Below the pieces are notes generated by a model that saw only the letters and a program-made list of their open reading frames with translations, made no database searches and was not told the DNA's origin. Of a stretch of 64,000 bases of DNA, positions 62,351 through 64,000 are shown in pieces. Both the position numbers and the translations under genes were made by a program. Where the stretch lies: assembly GCA_019057865.1 (NCBI GenBank), contig JAHLWP010000007.1:62001-126000 (forward strand), written 5' to 3'. The first letter of the stretch is position 1. Every line of letters starts with the position of its first letter. Source of the DNA: Promethearchaeota archaeon. Lineage in GTDB: Archaea; Asgardarchaeota; Lokiarchaeia; Sigyniarchaeales; SOKP01.

Positions 62351-62773
62351 TTAGGAACCACAACCAAACCAAGGCTTCTCGTCCTTTTTAGTCTGCTGTG
62401 CAACATTGAATCTGTTCAAACCTGAATAAATGTCAATAATTGCATATATCTCAGTTAAAGCTTCGTCATCCAAACCATTGTTTGATACTGCTCCATTATA
62501 AACATCAATACAATAGTTAGATCCGCTCATTATTGAGACGGTAAGAGCAATAATGTCTTTGGTGTTTTTATCAAGCTTGCCTTCTTTGGTCATGACTGCC
62601 TGAACTCTATTCCAAGTTAATTCCAAATAATCAGGGTTCAACGCCATAGCTTTGTACATGTTAGGGATAAAATCTATTCCTAATGTTTTCTTAATGTCAT
62701 CATAAATCATTCGCACTTTTCCTGCTGCAGTTGATTCATCTACAACATCCGTAGTCGTACATTTTTCTGTCAT
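62351..62773 (-). CDS. Carboxymuconolactone decarboxylase/AhpD-like protein
   Basis: A 140-residue all-helical protein of the CMD/AhpD family. The helix ALNPDYLELTWNRVQAVM, then TKDIIALTVSIMSGSNYCIDVYNG, match the family core. The usual catalytic C-x2-C-x3-H becomes S-N-Y-C-I-D-V-Y: the first Cys and the His are lost and one Cys remains. Peroxidase-like disulfide chemistry is therefore unlikely in the standard form. The C-terminal tail ends WFGCGS. ATG at 62771-62773. It sits in the copper region, in the same direction as copB. Confidence 0.8.
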   Translation of the reverse strand: MTEKCTTTDVVDESTAAGKVRMIYDDIKKTLGIDFIPNMYKAMALNPDYLELTWNRVQAVMTKEGKLDKNTKDIIALTVSIMSGSNYCIDVYNGAVSNNGLDDEALTEIYAIIDIYSGLNRFNVAQQTKKDEKPWFGCGS

Positions 62774-62914
62774 AAGAAAAATATTAATTCTTTAATTTAT
62801 AAACGTAATCCATTTAATTTATAATATATTGATTGTAGGAGCAATTATCAGAACAATCAATATCTTCACTTATTTTTCTTATTTCAAGAACAGAATCAAG
62901 ATCTACTATTTTGA

Positions 62915-63256
62915 TTAAATTTCACTTCCGCAAAATGGACAATATTTTTGTGTTCTTTCATCGAGTTTTTCTCCACAATTAGGACAGAAATAAGCATTTT
63001 CACTTTTCAGTTTTTCTTCAATTCCTTTATCTGATGTAATTCTCTGTAAATTTCGAGTTTCTATTTTATTAGATTTTTCATTGTTATATGCTTCTTGATG
63101 TGAGATGTCTGTTAAATTATCCTGACGAGTTCTTCGAGATAGAAGATATAAAAGAATTACAGCAATTATAACAAAAAGACTGACTCCTAAAATCATGTAG
63201 AACCATCCATTTGAACCCCAATCCATCATACCATCATGACCATAATCTAACATCAT
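62915..63256 (-). CDS. Membrane-anchored zinc-ribbon protein, metal-linked
   Basis: A 113-residue protein. A short Met/His/Asp-rich N-terminus (MMLDYGHDGMMDW) precedes one hydrophobic helix (about 17-42). A charged segment leads to a C-terminal zinc ribbon CPNCGEKLDERTQKYCPFCG (split at residues 92-110). Such small SHOCT-like membrane proteins often accompany copper and silver exporters. The Met/His-rich end may bind metal outside the cell. A GGGTGG ribosome site precedes ATG 63254-63256. It lies 20 bases after the next gene on the strand, with which it forms an operon. Confidence 0.7.
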   Translation of the reverse strand: MMLDYGHDGMMDWGSNGWFYMILGVSLFVIIAVILLYLLSRRTRQDNLTDISHQEAYNNEKSNKIETRNLQRITSDKGIEEKLKSENAYFCPNCGEKLDERTQKYCPFCGSEI

Positions 63257-63276
63257 TAATCCACCCTATACTTATG

Positions 63277-63573
63277 TTAATTTCTATTTCCATTTGCTTT
63301 TTTATTTAAATGGCTTTCTTCATAATTTCCTCTGACAAGTAAATAAACTAATAACCCTAATACATTAAAAATTAAGGATATTATTAGCCACACTTCAGAA
63401 TTGCCAATTCCTCTCCTAATGGCATCTTTATGGACATAATAGGCAATTGTAACACTAAATATGATATAAAGACTTATTCCTAATACCATAACGAGCCATA
63501 GATAGGGACCAAATATACTATACCACCAATCCATCATGTGAAAATCTCCATCATGAAAGCTATCGAAAATCAT
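63277..63573 (-). CDS. Small membrane protein, Met/His-rich N-terminus, metal-linked
   Basis: A 98-residue protein with two hydrophobic helices (about 22-46 and 61-81). The N-terminus MIFDSFHDGDFHMMDWW is rich in His, Asp and Met, like its neighbour. Between the helices lies YYVHKDAIRRGIGNSEVW, resembling the PLDc_N-type or 'DAxxRG' cytosolic loop of small membrane proteins in phospholipase-D-like and other families. ATG at 63571-63573 follows an AAAATAGGTGGT ribosome site. It heads an operon with the membrane zinc-ribbon gene. A role in metal homeostasis is inferred from context only. Confidence 0.65.
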   Translation of the reverse strand: MIFDSFHDGDFHMMDWWYSIFGPYLWLVMVLGISLYIIFSVTIAYYVHKDAIRRGIGNSEVWLIISLIFNVLGLLVYLLVRGNYEESHLNKKANGNRN

Positions 63574-63960
63574 TTTACCACCTATTTTAACAAGTTTTAT
63601 TAAAGTATTATCTTAAGATATATATGTAAAAGTATGTATTTAAAAATTATTATTATAAAATATATATAATTAGAAAATTCTATGTAAGTGTATTTATTTT
63701 TATAGAGCTAATATTTAATTTTTTAAAAGGAGGATAAATGTGAATAGTTATTTAAGATTATAACCTAAGGAGTATGAATCATATTAAGTATAATGTTAAT
63801 TTATAGAAAGAGTCTTTTTTTTTTTAAAAATATATAGATTAAAGTATTATTTCAATTACAATTTATTTCTACTAATTGATTTGACAATATTAATTTATAT
63901 TTCTGTATTTATGGATTTTTTACATATTATGGGATTCTTATTTTTCTAATTTCACCACAA
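63574..63960. other. AT-rich intergenic region with two isolated ribosome-site-like motifs
   Basis: The region starts with the promoter of the gene at 63277 (TATATATG near 63625, TATA-like on the reverse strand). On the plus strand AAAGGAGG (63726-63733) and AAGGAG (63767-63772) are followed by frames of only 7 and 10 codons. I see no real gene; these may be remnants or chance motifs. Confidence 0.4.
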
Positions 63961-64000
63961 CTACAGATCTACTGCTTCTAATCCTTCTCGAAATGCTAAA
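63961..64000 (-). CDS. Possible C-terminal end of a gene continuing beyond the window
   Basis: On the reverse strand a frame enters from the window edge, reads LAFREGLEAVDL and stops at TAG (63961-63963). The amino-acid content is more protein-like than the surrounding AT-rich gap, but 12 residues are too few to name. Confidence 0.3.
   Translation of the reverse strand, partial: LAFREGLEAVDL

Noticed and set aside
1..64000. tRNA, rRNA, CRISPR array or insertion sequence
   Set aside because: I looked for T-loop sequences, repeated spacers and transposase motifs and found none that hold up.

Overview
The window is strongly AT-rich, gene-dense archaeal DNA. It most likely comes from an Asgard archaeon (Promethearchaeota, Lokiarchaeia-like). 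This assignment is an inference from gene content: a Ras/Rab-type small GTPase with all five G motifs, a gelsolin-like domain protein, a roadblock/LC7 protein, a possible longin-like protein, three JAMM/MPN-domain proteins, and PHD-finger-like zinc modules, alongside archaeal HdrABC/MvhD-type electron carriers. Many genes start at TTG or GTG behind purine-rich Shine-Dalgarno sites. I saw no rRNA, tRNA, CRISPR array or intact insertion sequence.

Layout. 1-4.2 kb: a partial flavodoxin-like reductase, a GNAT acetyltransferase, a DUF2284 metal protein, a DUF47-PiT phosphate transport pair and a small membrane protein. 4.2-12.6 kb: two tandem vWA proteins with a C4HC3 (PHD-like) zinc module, a TrmB-like coiled-coil protein, a CDP-alcohol phosphatidyltransferase, a zinc-ribbon/LURP-one-like protein, a gelsolin-like protein and a zinc-ribbon/HEAT-repeat protein. 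12.7-23.7 kb: a bacterial-type FbaB aldolase, small unknowns, a DUF711 protein, an HdrA-MvhD fusion, a YkgJ-like protein, an adenine DNA methyltransferase, the small GTPase and a metallo-beta-lactamase-fold protein. 24-33.5 kb: an EamA transporter, small membrane proteins, a broken DUF39/ferredoxin gene, hdrC-hdrB, a 7-TM protein, a longin-like protein, an alpha/beta hydrolase and a cold-shock protein. 33.6-43.5 kb: a VTT/DedA protein, a second MBL hydrolase, a 1196-aa SIR2-TPR protein, a PHP phosphoesterase, a coiled-coil effector protein, a roadblock protein and an ATP-grasp enzyme. 43.5-51 kb: an AAA/vWA chelatase-like protein and a JAMM cluster, including an adjacent active-type/degenerate MPN pair. 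51-64 kb: a large membrane protein, an MFS transporter and a metal-resistance region with CopA-like and CopB-like P1B ATPases, small cysteine-rich proteins, two gene fragments and small membrane/zinc-ribbon proteins.

How the genes may work together. HdrA-MvhD, HdrC and HdrB, although at two loci, could form a soluble electron-bifurcating or heterodisulfide-reductase-like complex. The adjacent MPN+ and MPN- proteins, each with a long coiled-coil tail, resemble in architecture the eukaryotic Rpn11-Rpn8 and CSN5-CSN6 heterodimers. This is the most attractive candidate for an undescribed system here. The tandem vWA/PHD-like proteins and the SIR2-TPR protein come next. The copper region pairs two exporters of different P1B subtype with a 55-aa protein that looks like a free-standing copy of the extra C-terminal domain of its neighbour CopA.
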